Assembly (NCBI RefSeq): GCF_008831285.2
Contig: NC_045149.1
Coordinates: 10,628,417-10,692,416, forward strand
Direction of reading: 5' to 3'
Length of the DNA: 64,000 nt
Source of the DNA: Nymphaea colorata
Taxonomy: Eukaryota; Streptophyta; Magnoliopsida; Nymphaeales; Nymphaeaceae
Shown: piece by piece, positions 23,161-34,274 of the stretch
How the letters are laid out: each line of letters opens with the position of its first letter
How positions within the stretch are numbered: position 1 is the first letter of the stretch
Position numbers and translations under genes: made by a program
The notes under the pieces: generated by a model
What the model saw: the letters and a program-made list of their open reading frames with translations, nothing else
The model's database searches: none
Told to the model about the DNA's origin: nothing

Positions 23161-24197
23161 CATAAAACATGATTATTACCTTCAGTAGATGATCCAACTG
23201 GTTGATTTGAAACGAGATTGGTTTTTGAGAATTGTTGGGAAAATTTTTCTAAATCATCCTTGGTAACAAAGTGTGCACGATTTGCCGGATTGGAAGAGGC
23301 TGTCTTCTCCTTGATGGGTTTGCCGACAAGTTCCCAACACTTCTCACGAATATGACCTGTTTTCTTGCAAAAAGAACATCTCAACTTGCTGCAATTTCGA
23401 GTATTTGCATTCATCTGGTTTCTATGCTCTGCCTTAGGTGTGGGTTTGTCAGGTCGAGTGAAGTACGCCATTCCTTCCTGACTACCTTCACTAGTATGAC
23501 ACACCATTCGTTCATGATTTCCTTCACTACTGGTGACGTTCATAACTTTTCTGCGTGCCTCCTCCTCCCTTTGAATAGCTTGACAAACTTCATTAAAGTT
23601 TGGTAGTGGCTTGGTCATGAGAATTTGACTTCTAAGGCTTTCATAGTCAGATCCGAGTCCTGCAAGAACTATTAACACCTTGTCTTCCTCGAATCTTTGC
23701 TTATAAACCTCCGGTTCAGAAGTAGCCGGTCGATATTGGAGCAACTCGTCATAAAGGCAACGTAACTGATTTAAATAGAGATGAGTTTGTTTTCCTTCTT
23801 TCTGCAGATTTGCAATTTCGAGTTGTATTTGATACACTCGAGCTAGATTGTTCTGCTGCCCGTACATCTCTTTTAGAGTATCCCACATGCCTTTGGCAGT
23901 TTCTTGATAAAGAAGCAAATTTGCAATAGATGGTTCCATGGAGTTCATTAACCATGACATAACCATGTCATTTTCTGATTGCCATTCATCGAATTTGGGA
24001 TCAGATGGAGGAGCCATGATTTTTCCATTAATATAGCCAATTTTTGATCGTCCGCTCAAGAACAATCGAACTGCCTTTGCCCAACTTTGATAATGTGTTT
24101 CATTCAAAAAAACAGTAGTAATCTTGATCGTACCTTGGGCATGGCTCCCGCTCTTGGAGTTGTTTGGTGCATCACCAACAGGGTGAGTTGTCGCCAT
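23109..24197 (-). pseudogene. copia-2 gag (nucleocapsid), open but frameshifted from pol
   Basis: A 362-codon open frame starting at the ATG at 24197. The N-terminal capsid-like domain begins TTVFLNETHYQSWAKAV and contains MWDTLKEMYGQ and LRSQILMTKPLPNFNE, the copia-type gag layout. The CCHC zinc knuckle is CSFCKKTGHIREKC at about residues 274-287, with C-x2-C-x4-H-x4-C spacing. Copia gag and pol are normally one frame. Here the last 17 or so codons run out of frame over the protease, showing a one-base indel near 23160. The gag protein itself could still be translated and assemble; the fused polyprotein could not. Confidence 0.88.
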
Positions 24198-24849
24198 GGT
24201 GGGTATACCAAAAAATAAGGTGCACTATATTGATAGCTCAAATGAACTACCGCTGCCTGCCCTAAGAACAGCGTCGCCGAGTCATAGGTACCACAATGCC
24301 AGGGGACAACTTGTATTTAAAGAGGGAGAGGGAAAGAAGAGAACACTCCTTTCCCCTTCTCTGTCAAATACCTTCAAACATAAAGCAGGGAGAGAAAAAA
24401 TTTTTCTCCTGCTTCGTTCCCTCCTTCCTCTTCTAAACCACCAACCAACAAAAAGAGAAGAGCAACGAGAAAGGAACCTGATGGCAGCTTCGATGATAGT
24501 GAGAACAGGACCGAGGATGGCTGGAGCGAAGGCCCTCGTCCGACCAAACGAAGAAATATAGTGGCACTCCTTGTTGGCTTCTGAGGAGCTATTCAGTGTG
24601 GTAGAAGGCAGGAGAGAAGGGAGCGCCGTCGGGGTGTTCACAAAGGATGAGACGTCTATGGCTCTGGTGGACGTCTGTCACTCAACTGATCTGTTCCTCC
24701 TTTTGGAATATGACAAAAAGGGGGCTCTCAAGGAACCGTTTGGCAGCTTGCTTGACATCTAGCTCCAGCAGATTTGTTAATGCTGCCATGATCTGTCGCC
24801 GTGAACAGAGTTCTTCCTAGCTGTTGAAGAAATGAAGAACACTAAATGG

Positions 24850-24861
24850 GCTCTAATACCA
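24850..24861 (-). promoter_or_regulatory. Primer-binding site of copia-2
   Basis: The minus strand reads TGGTATTAGAGC directly after the 5' LTR, a common variant of the initiator-Met primer site in plant copia elements. Confidence 0.88.
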
Positions 24862-25190
24862 TGTTAAATTTAGTGATTGTATATCACAATCAACCATAGA
24901 AAACAGAGAATTACGTGGTTCCGCATATTAGCCTACATCCACGAGAGAAGAGAGGGGATCTTCTTTTATTCAGAACTTGAATCAATCGGTGATACATGAG
25001 AGGTATTTATAGTTGTAATTACTTGCTCAAGGTGGAAGGGGAGAAACGTTAGGGATAGAGCACAAAAAATTAGGAAGAGATATCTCTGTCCAAGATCGTC
25101 GCAACCTCCTTCCAAGAATATCATTGTTGATTAACGTAATCTCCTCTCTAAAAGAATCCAGAATAATCTCCTCTCTAGAAAGTTCCAACA
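24862..25190 (-). repeat. copia-2 5' LTR
   Basis: Partner of 19667-19995. Its outer edge lies 418 bp upstream of the K1 start codon. Confidence 0.94.
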
Positions 25191-25195
25191 CATTC
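25191..25195. repeat. Target-site duplication of copia-2, right copy (CATTC)
   Basis: Exact copy of 19662-19666. Confidence 0.92.
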
Positions 25196-25608
25196 CACCA
25201 CTCCTAAGGTCACTATCCCTTGTGCTAATTACTTTCATGATTTATTTCATGATTTACACAGCTTGCCTGCCCACTCACCGTGATACAAGCCCACCTGTCT
25301 TCCAAGTCAAGATTACAAGTCTCCGCGTTCATATGTTGGGTCTTCCTTTTCAACAACCCCATATTCACGGCATTCGTGCCACATTCTTCCACACGGCAAG
25401 CTCTTATCAGAGCCTTTTGTAAATTTCTTTCCAACTTGCTTCAAAGAAGGATAATTTTTCTACACATTGAATACTGGCGGAAACAGAAATAGATAGCTTG
25501 ACCATCCTCCTTATAAATGAGCCTTTTCTACTCACTGGCTAAGAGCACCACCTCCCCTTCTTCCTCCCTCGACGGGATAAACTATCAGCAGCTTGGCAAT
25601 CTAACCCC
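25196..25608 (+). promoter_or_regulatory. Proximal promoter and 5' UTR of kiwellin K1
   Basis: All that separates K1 from copia-2. TATAAAT at 25512-25518 is 91 bp before the ATG and is followed by AGAGCACCACCTCC, shared with K2 (30607) and K3 (34204). Positions 25300-25480 are similar to 59562-59760 (CAAGATTACAAGTCTC, CTTCCACACGGCAA), an orphan copy of the same module. The 5' UTR has no intron-like signals. Confidence 0.6.
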
Positions 25609-26262
25609 ATGGCAACGGCAGCATCTTTCCTAAACCCTCTTCTTGCTCTTCTTTCCCTTCTCCTGATCTGCCTCTTCCCTTCAACCCTCGCTAGCTCCCC
25701 CTGCAATGGCCCTTGCAACAGCTACGACGACTGTGAAGGGAAGCTTACCTGCACCAACGGGCGATGCACCGACGATCCGGACATCGGCACTCACATCTGT
25801 ACTGGTGCAGGATCGCCTTCGAAGGATGATGGTTGTAATCCGACCGGATCAATGATGTGCAATGGGGTGAACTACCCCACTTACACATGTTCTCCTCCCA
25901 TGTCTTCCTCCACAGACGCCATCCTCACGGTGAACAACTTCAGTCGAGGTGGAGACGGAGGTGGGCCATCGGAGTGCGATGGGTCCTACCATGATAACAC
26001 GGAGCAGGTGGTGGCTCTGTCAACCGGGTGGTTCGACCACCGCCGCCTGTGTTTTCAAATGATTCGCATCACCACCGATGATGGGAAGAGCACAACGGCG
26101 AAGGTGGTGGACGAGTGTGATTCGAGGAATGGTTGTGACCCTGAGCATGCTGGGCAGCAACCCTGTCGGAATAACATTGTCGATGGATCCGCTGCCGTCT
26201 GGAACGCGCTTGGGCTCAATACAGATGATGGAGAGGTTCACGTTACTTGGTCCATGGCCTAA
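25609..26262 (+). CDS. Kiwellin K1 (ripening-related protein), secreted, 217 aa
   Basis: Signal peptide residues 1-28 (hydrophobic core [13 protein letters not shown], cleavage likely after STLA). The mature part has 14 cysteines, the full kiwellin set. The N-terminal Cys-rich module (residues 32-64: [21 protein letters not shown]) corresponds to the region that gives the kissper peptide in kiwifruit kiwellin. The rest (residues 76-217) is the double-psi beta-barrel domain: [58 protein letters not shown] and final HVTWSMA. Length is normal and there is no intron. Kiwellins act in the apoplast; maize KWL1 binds and inhibits the Ustilago chorismate mutase Cmu1 (family knowledge). The ligand of K1 is unknown. 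The start is fixed by the CCCCATGGC context shared by K1, K2 and K3. Confidence 0.93.
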   Translation: MATAASFLNPLLALLSLLLICLFPSTLASSPCNGPCNSYDDCEGKLTCTNGRCTDDPDIGTHICTGAGSPSKDDGCNPTGSMMCNGVNYPTYTCSPPMSSSTDAILTVNNFSRGGDGGGPSECDGSYHDNTEQVVALSTGWFDHRRLCFQMIRITTDDGKSTTAKVVDECDSRNGCDPEHAGQQPCRNNIVDGSAAVWNALGLNTDDGEVHVTWSMA

Positions 26263-27332
26263 GTAACTTGCCGCCTAATAGAAGGCATACTTGCATATGT
26301 TTGGTGTGTGTTATGTATTGTACTATTAGAATAAGCGGCTTCTTACCTGTTTAATGGATCATCGTTCTACTTTTTCTGGGAAATCAAATATGGCTTTGTG
26401 GAATTTGCTTCAATATGCCATGTGAAAGTAATTCACGTGAAAGTAAATTGGCTTTCATAATAAAGTTCTAGAGTACTATATGGAACAAGATCGTACAATT
26501 TCAGGTCCTTAGAAATAAAGTTCTAGAGTACCATATGGAACATGATCATCCAATCAGAAGCAAGATTAGAGTTTTCAAAAAATGGCATACCAAAATCTCA
26601 ACTCCTCTACGAAATTAATTCCATTGTTTCTCTCTCCCTCCCTTCTTAAGGCCATTTTTGGATAATAAAAAAAATAGCTCACTTTTGTTATATGTAACTT
26701 GATTTCCACATCAATTTCTTTGAAATTGACAACACTAGACTTGATGGAAATAATCTAGTTCATAGACTTCAAGAAGTCAAGTGTCTTTTGATGAGTCTGA
26801 ACTACCTCTTTAAGAAGACAAGAGGTTTTATTAACAAAATTAATTCACTTGTTTCTTTTTCTCTTTTTCCTCTTCCTCTTAAGGGGCACATTCTTATTGA
26901 AAAATAGTTTATTTTGATATTTGTAACTTAATCTCTACCGTCTAATATCTTTGAAAGCAACAGCCAAATGACTCCTCTAAAAGTATGGTCGCAGCGGCTG
27001 GCCTGGTGGGATGCCCGGGTATCCATTTTGTTGACTGGCCTAAGGACCAAGTCAATTTGGTTGACTTGACTGGGTCTTCAAACACTGGGTTAGAGAAAGG
27101 AAGGGGGAGATACGTGTTGCTTGTCAAAGGGAATGGAGTCTACAATGATGTCCTTCTCCTCTCTTGGCGATCTACCGGCCTCAATACAAGTTACTGGGGA
27201 CACTAAGAAGAGGGAGGAGAGGGGGAGAAATAAAACATGAAAGAATCCCTCTGCCTAGAGTTGACATTTAAATGCATATAAATTTCAGACCCAGCATGTC
27301 CCCACTACTCTATAATCTGCAGACTTGGGCCG
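26263..27332 (+). other. K1 3' flank (duplicated with K2)
   Basis: Similar to 31345-32880: the stretch just after the stop (AAGTAACTTGCCGCCTAA), the block 26985-27190 (TTGACTGGCC, GGTTAGAGAAAGG, CTCTCTTGGCGATCTA) against 32400-32540, and 27230-27300 (ATTTAAATGCATATAA) against 32800-32850. AGAATAAG at 26328-26335 may serve as poly(A) signal; K2 has the same. No gene is present. Confidence 0.55.
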
Positions 27333-28700
27333 TGTTCTCATCCCCTCCCATTGAATGAGGAGACGCAGGCGCGCGCGAAGCAGTAAAATTGGAGCTTTGT
27401 TTAAAAATAGATTTTAGGAGAAAGGGAGCCACCCATCGATAAGAGGATCGACTGTTCCTGCCACCATTAACATGAGTGTTCGATCCAAGGTCTAAATTTC
27501 TCAAGCTTGACAAGTTATATTTTTCACACATGTTTGTGCAAGGAATGGATTTTGGACTTTTATAGTTCATTTTGAACAAAGATTTGAATCTTGTTTAGAA
27601 TTTTTTTTTGTATTTCAGGAATTTTAAAGATCTAGAAATCATCTTTGGAATAGGATTGTCGAATTAATCCCAGATTTTGGTAGTTGAACTCCAACAATTT
27701 TAATTTGATCCAAAAAATTGGAACTTTGAATTGGGAAACTGACAGTTTAAAATTTGGATTTTGACTAGAATTGGGGACTGGGTAATTGAAGTCTAGCTAG
27801 ACTTTTTGGGAAGAGGACTTTAGAGTTGATTCGGTCCTAAAGATTAGAGGCTGGATTTGAGAATTTGGGTTAGGAATCGACTTGACCTTAGCAAGTTTGA
27901 AAATAACTTTGGTTTGGATTTTTGAGACTTGAACATACTTTTGAAGGTAATTGGCCTTTTTGAGAGTTTTGGAGAAGCATGATTCTATTTGGTTGGTTTT
28001 TCTTCCAAAATGGGAATTGGAAGTTGGGAATCCAAGTGTAGCTTTGAATAATTTTCTTAGTTTTTGAATTCTGATTTTGGGACTGACTGAGGTTGGGAAC
28101 TTTGTAAAATTTGCTTGGTTACGGATAGAAATAGATTTGGGACATTTGACCTGATCAACTTTAATTCAGATTTTGGTTTTGATTTGGTAATTTTGGAAAT
28201 CTAGAAATATAGGGAGAATTTTGATTTACCTTCGAGGTTGAGTTTAAAGAAATTTGGACGTTGGTTAGACTCTAGGATTTTTAAGAAGAGTCGATTTTGT
28301 AATCCTGAAGTTTTTAAGACTTTAGTTGTGGTCATGAAAATTTGCTTGATTTTAAGTACATTTTGGACTAAAAATTGGTTTTAAGATGAATTTGATTTTG
28401 AGTGAAATCCAATCATGGAATCCAATTGAAATCGATTTTGAAAATTTTAGTTTTGCAGCCATTTTATGTTTTGACGTCAAAATAAGTGAGGTGCACAAGT
28501 TTTTGTGCAATATGACCTAGTCATGGCAGCGACTCCAACTTAACTCCCTTAGATCTTGGAGAGAGTGAGTGAGGGCATGTATGCATTATTCCCAAAATTT
28601 TAATAGGAACCAAAACATTAATTTTTCAAATTCTTTTTTATGGGTTAAACTAAATTTTTTGAAATTTATATATAACTAATTATTTTTTTTACAAAAAATC
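27333..28700 (-). repeat. LTR-like block related to the Tat element, minus strand (right edge approximate)
   Basis: Starts TGTTCTCATCCCCTCCC, the reverse complement of an LTR end like the one at 7777-7788. In the same reversed order come GGGAGCCACCC, GATCGACTGTTCCTGCC and GTTCGATCC (27425-27490), which parallel 7640-7720. The rest is T/G-rich, gene-free text. It interrupts the K1 3' flank, whose K2 counterpart continues. A TSD could not be found and the right edge is estimated, so it may be a solo LTR or a truncated piece. Confidence 0.45.
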
Positions 28701-28729
28701 TGAGGAGAACCATGGCCATCCGCCCCCAC

Positions 28730-28850
28730 CCCTTTTCTTGCTCACGGCATGCTCTTATCAGAAATTTCCTTCCCACTTGCTTAAAGGAGAGGAGAAATTG
28801 TGTATTGCCCAATATTGAATGACCAGACGCATAAATTCCAATAGTATTTT
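28730..28850 (+). other. Orphan kiwellin 5'-flank fragment
   Basis: CACGGCATGCTCTTATCAG and AAATTTCCTTCCCACTTGCT, followed by GGAGAGGAGAAATTG, parallel 25393-25470 and 59650-59850. The fragment is cut off from any kiwellin start codon. Confidence 0.5.
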
Positions 28851-29049
28851 AGATTTATATGTTCAAAGAAAAGGTTTGACATGATATTCACTTAACAAGA
28901 GAAAGCTGCAAATGCAACGGCCTTACCCCTTGCTCTACGTTCCAGTGAATAGCATCAATAATAGTTAAATGGAACCTACTGTTATCGCAGAAAACACCAT
29001 GTCCCTCCATTCATAAATGTGTTAAAATACAATGGCTGTCCCGGCAGAC

Positions 29050-29260
29050 ACAGGGACAAGATCTGAATAAAGATGAGCACCAGGCTGGGTAAGTAGCAGA
29101 TGAGCCCGGGCTTTAGATGTTGGCGTTGAGCTGGTCTGATAAGTTATCTAGGCCTTGCCAGGTTGGCCTCGGGCGAGGCTGGGCTCAAACCTTGGCTGCG
29201 GGCAGGATCCAGATTTCTTATCGGGCACGCCCAATGCCCAGCTCTAGATTGAGTTAAACT
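29050..29260. repeat. Degenerate hAT-type terminal fragment (GC-rich)
   Basis: A GC-rich stretch with GAGCCCGGGC and GGGCGAGGCTGGGCTC that ends CGCCCAATGCCCAGCTCTA. It has the look of the GGGCAT-CGGGCC type ends of the hAT element at 38808-43984. No partner end or TSD was found. Confidence 0.4.
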
Positions 29261-30540
29261 GTAAAAATGAAAGAAAAATTAGAAAAGAGAGTGAGTATCG
29301 TTATCTTGTATCTCGTAAAAAAGATTAAATTTTCACTGTATCTTTCTAAAAATCTTTTTACAATGTACCAAGGTGTAAACAAGCCCCTGTAAATAATATT
29401 GATACCCTCCTTAACGTTTTTTTTTCATAGCTCCGGTAATAGTTTGGAAAGAAAGTTCTGAAACAATAGAGAACAAATTAATTCCTGCTCTTAAGAAACT
29501 TGAACCACCGAACAGATCCTTCCCGAAACAGGTCAGTTTGCCCTGTAGGTTGGCGTCGTCATAAACCATGTGAATTTGTTAATTTCTCTTTCAAAATATT
29601 CACGGGCTGAGATGTCGGCCTTTTTGTACACTAATTTCGACCACATTCATAAAAATGGCGACGCCAAATACAGCTAAGGTCAGGGCATTGGAACTAATGG
29701 GCTTTGGGTGGGCTCAACTTCACCTGTGATATATATATAAATTTCATTATAAATATATGTTTATATATTAAATTTATATATTTAAAATAGCTTTTACTAA
29801 AATCCGGTTGGGCCGAGACGCAGACACATGCCCCAGACTAGCCCAAGTATCTGACCAAATCCATGAATCTCAGATACTTACCCGACATTAAATTGCATGA
29901 TTATTTATTGTTGTGAAGCACCTTTCATCCACCCTAACCATTAGATGAGCCAGATACATTGATGACTTGTTCTTATTGACGATTTTACCCTATAGCAAGA
30001 CAAAAACGTGCAGTCAAATAGCGTAGATATTGTTGATTAGAAGAAGGAAAAGAGACTTTTTTTACGTAGACAAAGATATTCAAAGAGCGGAGGTGCTGTA
30101 CATGGAGTTGTATGCACACTTTATGCACCAAAAGAAGGAAAATAGAATTTTTTGGGTAAGAAATTTCTTTCTCAGTTGCCGATTTATACATACCTGCACA
30201 CTTTATTTTACCATTTTCACAATTTCATTTAATCCTTCTAACATGTTTCTTTTTTTTTAGATATATATAAGTATTTTAGTCATTGCACACTTGTTTGCAT
30301 CGTGCATATGCACAAAAAAATTATGCACAAGGGTATGTAATGATAGGATATGTAATGATCAAAATATGCCAATGCCTTTTTAAGAAAAAAAAATAAAAGT
30401 AATAAAAACTTTTAAAAGTATAAGAAAGAAATGAAAAAATGTTAAAAACTCTAAAGTATACATTATTTTGTAAAAAAAATACGAAAGTATCCCATACCCA
30501 CTAAATTGAATGCCACATCGGTAACAAAGATATTGACTTC
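29261..30540. other. Spacer upstream of K2, with MITE remnant
   Basis: Holds an AT-rich MITE-like piece at about 29695-29885 (GGGCTTTGGGTGGGCTC ... CCAGACTAGCCCAAGTATCTG) related to 33055-33345. Around 30270-30480 lies a low-complexity repeat with GTCATTGCACAC, also seen near 53410. No gene recognised. Confidence 0.4.
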
Positions 30541-30576
30541 AATATTTCTTCTAGCAGCTACTGCAACCATCCTGTC

Positions 30577-30583
30577 TATAAAT
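30577..30583 (+). promoter_or_regulatory. TATA box of kiwellin K2
   Basis: TATAAAT, 96 bp before the ATG at 30679, in the CCATCCT context shared with K1 and K3. Confidence 0.65.
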
Positions 30584-30678
30584 TTGCCTCTTGTACTAAC
30601 CGTGTAAGAGCACCACCTCCTCTTCTTTCTCCCTTGAAGGAATTACTTAAGCTAACAGCAGCGGAGCCTGCTAACCCC

Positions 30679-31344
30679 ATGGCAACCGCGGCAATATCTT
30701 CCCTAAAACCTCGCCTTCCTCTCCTTTCCCTTCTCCTGATCGCCCTCTTGCCCTCAGCCATCGCTCTCTCCTCCTGCTATGGCCTCTGCAGCGCCTCCAA
30801 TGACTGCGAAGGCCAGCTTATCTGCACCGGTGGGCGTTGCAGCGATGATCCAGACGTTGGCGCTCACATTTGTAGTGGTGCAGGATCGGCTTCGAAGGAT
30901 GATGATAATTGCAGTCCGAACGGATCTATGGAGTGCAAGGGGGAGAGCTACGCTACTTACACCTGCTCTCCTCCGGTTTTTGCCTCCACCGAAGCCATCT
31001 TCACTCACAACGACTTCAGTGAAGGTGGAGACGGAGGTTGGCCATCGAAGTGCGATGGGAAATACCATAATAACTCGGAGCCGGTGGTGGCGCTGTCGAC
31101 TGGGTGGTTCAACGACCGACCCCTGTGCTTTAAGATGATTAGCATCACGTATGACGGGAGGAGCACGACGGCGAAGGTAGTGGACGAGTGCGACTCGATG
31201 AGAGGTTGTGATGATGAGCATGCTGGCCAGCCACCCTGTAGGAATAACATCGTCGATGGATCTATTGCTGTCTGGGACGCTCTCGGACTCGACCCAGACG
31301 CTACCACGGACAATGTGTATGTTACTTGGTCCATTCCTGAGTAA
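30679..31344 (+). CDS. Kiwellin K2 (ripening-related protein), secreted, 221 aa
   Basis: The ATG at 30679 lies in CCCCATGGCAACC, the same context as K1. The frame is open 45 bases further upstream to another ATG (30634), but that would put 15 unrelated residues before the signal peptide. Signal peptide about residues 1-30 (PLLSLLLIALLPSAIA). Mature part with 14 cysteines: CYGLC, NDCEGQLICTGGRC, HIC in the N-terminal module, then the beta-barrel with [53 protein letters not shown] and VYVTWSIPE. Differences from K1 cluster in the loop after the N-terminal module (extra Asp in KDDDNC) and in the loop LDPDATTDN near the C-terminus, which is longer. Sister of K1, same predicted apoplastic defence role. 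Ligand unknown. Confidence 0.93.
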   Translation: MATAAISSLKPRLPLLSLLLIALLPSAIALSSCYGLCSASNDCEGQLICTGGRCSDDPDVGAHICSGAGSASKDDDNCSPNGSMECKGESYATYTCSPPVFASTEAIFTHNDFSEGGDGGWPSKCDGKYHNNSEPVVALSTGWFNDRPLCFKMISITYDGRSTTAKVVDECDSMRGCDDEHAGQPPCRNNIVDGSIAVWDALGLDPDATTDNVYVTWSIPE

Positions 31345-32880
31345 CTTGCCGCCTAACAGCAAGAATACTTGCATATGTTAGATGGTGCGTGTTATACATT
31401 GTACTGTCAGAATAAGCAGCTTCTTAGCTGTTCAGTGAATCATGGTTCTACTTTTATCTTTGCATGGAAATCAGATATGACTTTGTGGAATTTGCTTGTA
31501 TATATATATATATATATATATAAATATAAAATCCCCCTTCTAAGGGCATAAAATTCTAAGATCTGAAATTTTTGTTGGCAACACAAATCTTATGACAGAT
31601 GCAAGTAAATTAACATCCATAATAAAGTTGTAAGAGTATGATATGGAACAGGATCATCAAAGGTTAGAGTTTGCGAAAAATGGCCTACCAAAATCCCATC
31701 TCCTGTACTATAAGGCAAGAAGGAGGATATTCTTCGAGTAATTAACAACAGTGTAGCCCGGGAGAATTTTGGAAGCATAAAGTCATGAGATTAGGATTCT
31801 ATGCCGACAATTCTCCAAAACAAGCATTAAAAAAGAACACTGTCATCTTCGCCAACTTTTATTGACGTTGATGCCTTCCCTTAAAAGGGTAGATGATAAA
31901 ACAAAAGTGATCGGCAAGTTTTTAAACACAATTTGGAAGAAGAAGCTTAATAACTTTGAGCTTTTTAGCATAGTCTGCACTGTTTTGAACAACTCACTAA
32001 AGGCTGTCACTTTAAACATTAAGGGAGCGTTTAATATATCTAGAATCATGGAATTTCAGAATAAAAAACACTCATTTTTAAAGATTGAAATTATTAAACG
32101 GACAGAGTATTTTGTTTCTGGAATTAGGAAACTAAAACTTGACATTTTGATTACATTTCAGATTGAGGAGTTAAGATTCCATAATTTTCATTTTCTGAAT
32201 CGAAATTTCAAACCATCGAATACCAAAATTCAAGAATAATTTCATCTTTATACACTGTCCTTTAAAAATCGAGAATCGAATTTTGTTATTATAGGAACCC
32301 TGGGAAAGGGAGCTGCGAGAAAAATGCTAGACTTGTATTCGGGGGGCGATCAGGCCGAACCGACGTTAGAGGGTTTGCTTGGACGATTCCTGATTTTATC
32401 CTTCGCTTCGACCAGGTTGCATGCGGACCGAGTCAATTCCATTGAATTGGATGGGCTTTTGAACATTGGGGTAGAGAAAAGAGGGAGGAGAGGCATGAGG
32501 TGAGAGTTATCTCTTTCTCCTCACTTGGCGATAGTCTAAAGCGTTGAATCCATGCCATACATCATAGTTCCTGATAAGCAAATTAAGAATACAGTCCACA
32601 GTTTTAAGTCATGAAACCAAATATTACAGGGACATTTTTCTTGAACTTAAACTTTCTTATCATTTTTAGAATAAAACTGGGCAGCGACTTCCACATTTTG
32701 TATGTGACAAAGCAAGATAGAGAGAGAGAGAGAGAGATAACCAGGAACACTAACAAGAGGGAGGAGGGGTAGGGAATTAAAACATGAAAGATTCCCTCAG
32801 CCTAAAGTTTACATTTAGATGCATATAATTAAATTTCAGGCCCCACCATGCTCCCCACTGCTCTAATCAAGTGAGCTGCA
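31345..32880 (+). other. K2 3' flank (duplicated with K1 and K3)
   Basis: Carries the shared text GTAACTTGCCGCCTAA, CTTGCATATGTTAGA and GTACTGTCAGAATAAG after the stop. A (TA)n run at 31497-31522 sits after GTGGAATTTGCTT; K3 has a (TA)n at the same place (35025-35046) and K1 does not. A (GA)n run lies at about 32717-32737. No gene recognised. Confidence 0.55.
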
Positions 32881-33054
32881 TAATTAGATATCGGGCCAAG
32901 CCAGGACCATTAATCTATGCACATGGGTAGGAACTCAGGCTATTGCAAGGGTAGAGATGGTGACGATGGCGGGGCCGAGCCTGCCTCACGGCAGTGAAAG
33001 GTCCCATTGAAGAAAGCACAAACATGGCGTCAATTAAATCGGTGTTTTAGTAAG

Positions 33055-33345
33055 GCTGGCCATCCGGTCGGGTACCCAACGGGTATTGGGTATTTGGCTT
33101 GGACCCAAAAAGACATTGGGCTGGCTGGCCCGGGTAGACCCAACTAAGCCCGGTTCAATAGAATTTTTTAATACATATTTTATTGATTTGTATAGATAAT
33201 TATAATATTTTATTGCAATTACTTATATTTATATATTATTTTATATTAAAAATATATATATTTTTTAATTTAATAGAAGCGAGCCTGGCCGGACCTTAAA
33301 CTCAGATTGTAAGTATCTGATCGAACCCGAGCTTAGGAAAAAAAA
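33055..33345. repeat. MITE-like insertion, hAT-type GC-rich ends and AT-rich centre
   Basis: Left part AAGGCTGGCCATCCGG with GGGTACCCAACGGG; centre 33165-33275 almost pure A/T; right part GAGCCTGGCCGG then TATCTGATCGAACCCGAGC. The K3-type 5' flank (AGCTTAGGAAAAAAAATCAC) begins at its right end. Related to 29695-29885. Confidence 0.45.
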
Positions 33346-34274
33346 TCACATTTTCAACTAGATCTGTCATGCTGGCCGTCCATCTTAATGGTAGACGTGA
33401 GGATCAAGCAATCGCAAAATTGCAATAGAAACGCAGTTGCAATTACTTGATCCTCAAGTCCATCTTAATGATAGACGTGAGGATAAGTAATCACAGTTGC
33501 AACAGAAACGCGTAGAGAAAGGCCAACCAAGAGGGGACCGTCATATCACCCACACAAGATGATTTGAGAATTTCTAAGTTCAAATTCATTTCGTTAAGTG
33601 GTGAATGATTGTAATCATATTCTTAATCAAATATATGCTGCCCTGTGGCTTAAAAGGACTAGTCAAATGCGTTTTTAAATGAAAAGGTTTCCAAAAAACA
33701 TCTTTAAAGATAAATTAAAAGATTTAGCAAAAGCACTTCTACTGAACTGAAATTTCAATGGGGAAATTCCACTCTAACCCATGATTATCGGCACTTGATT
33801 ACTGAAGTTTTATTAAATAGTTGTAACAAAAACTTATCATTTTTTATGGTTTTCTAATGTTTTAGTTACAAGTAGATTACATCCATTCACACAGCAGACT
33901 TTATAAAGGGAAAAAGATGAACATATTTTAATTGGCTTTGCCAGTGACAACTTTGACCATTGTATGAGTACTTTATACAGTCTACGTCGACTTTTCTGGC
34001 CCTCAACATTCAATCAGTTTTTGTCTCTAATTGAAATTAGCAACGCGAGGTTGTTGGGAAAGGAAACTGTGCTGAAATTTCTTCAGAACCGGCATATGGA
34101 GTAGTTGGCTGGGAAATGAAACGATGAAGAAATTTGATCAGAACCAACGACTTCGATCGAGACCATCCTCTTCATAAACTTGCCTCGTCTACTCACGGGC
34201 TAAGAGCACCACCTCCTCTTCTTCCTCCCTTGACGGAACAGACTAACAGCACAGCAGCTGAGCTAGCTAGCCCC
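33330..34274 (+). promoter_or_regulatory. 5' flank of K3 (reference copy of the duplicated module)
   Basis: The longest uninterrupted version of the kiwellin 5' module. Parts recur at 8325-8600, 18740-19170, 54200-54340 plus 54980-55080, and partly elsewhere. An internal imperfect duplication with CCATCTTAATGGTAGACGTG lies at about 33379 and again at 33459. The TATA position reads CATAAAC at 34173-34179, weaker than TATAAAT in K1 and K2. Confidence 0.5.

Larger units (their letters stand above)
19667..25190 (-). mobile_element. copia-2: full-length Ty1/copia retrotransposon, minus strand, coding-dead
   Basis: 329-bp LTRs at 19667-19995 and 24862-25190 differ at about 13 positions (about 96% identity). 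TSD CATTC is exact. On the minus strand the 5' LTR (right) is followed by TGGTATTAGAGC (24850-24861), a Met-tRNA-type primer site; the 3' LTR (left) is preceded by the purine tract TTGAGGGGGAGAT (19996-20008). Gag lies at 23109-24197 and pol at 20005-23160, in the standard copia order protease, integrase, RT, RNase H. One frameshift and three in-frame stops inactivate it. It sits in the upstream region of kiwellin K1, in opposite orientation to the gene, with its 5' LTR 418 bp from the K1 start codon. Confidence 0.95.

Noticed and set aside
30754-31374. Long minus-strand open frame of 206 codons opposite K2
   Set aside because: Antisense shadow of the GC-richer K2 coding sequence; no domain, and the same effect is seen opposite K1 and K3.
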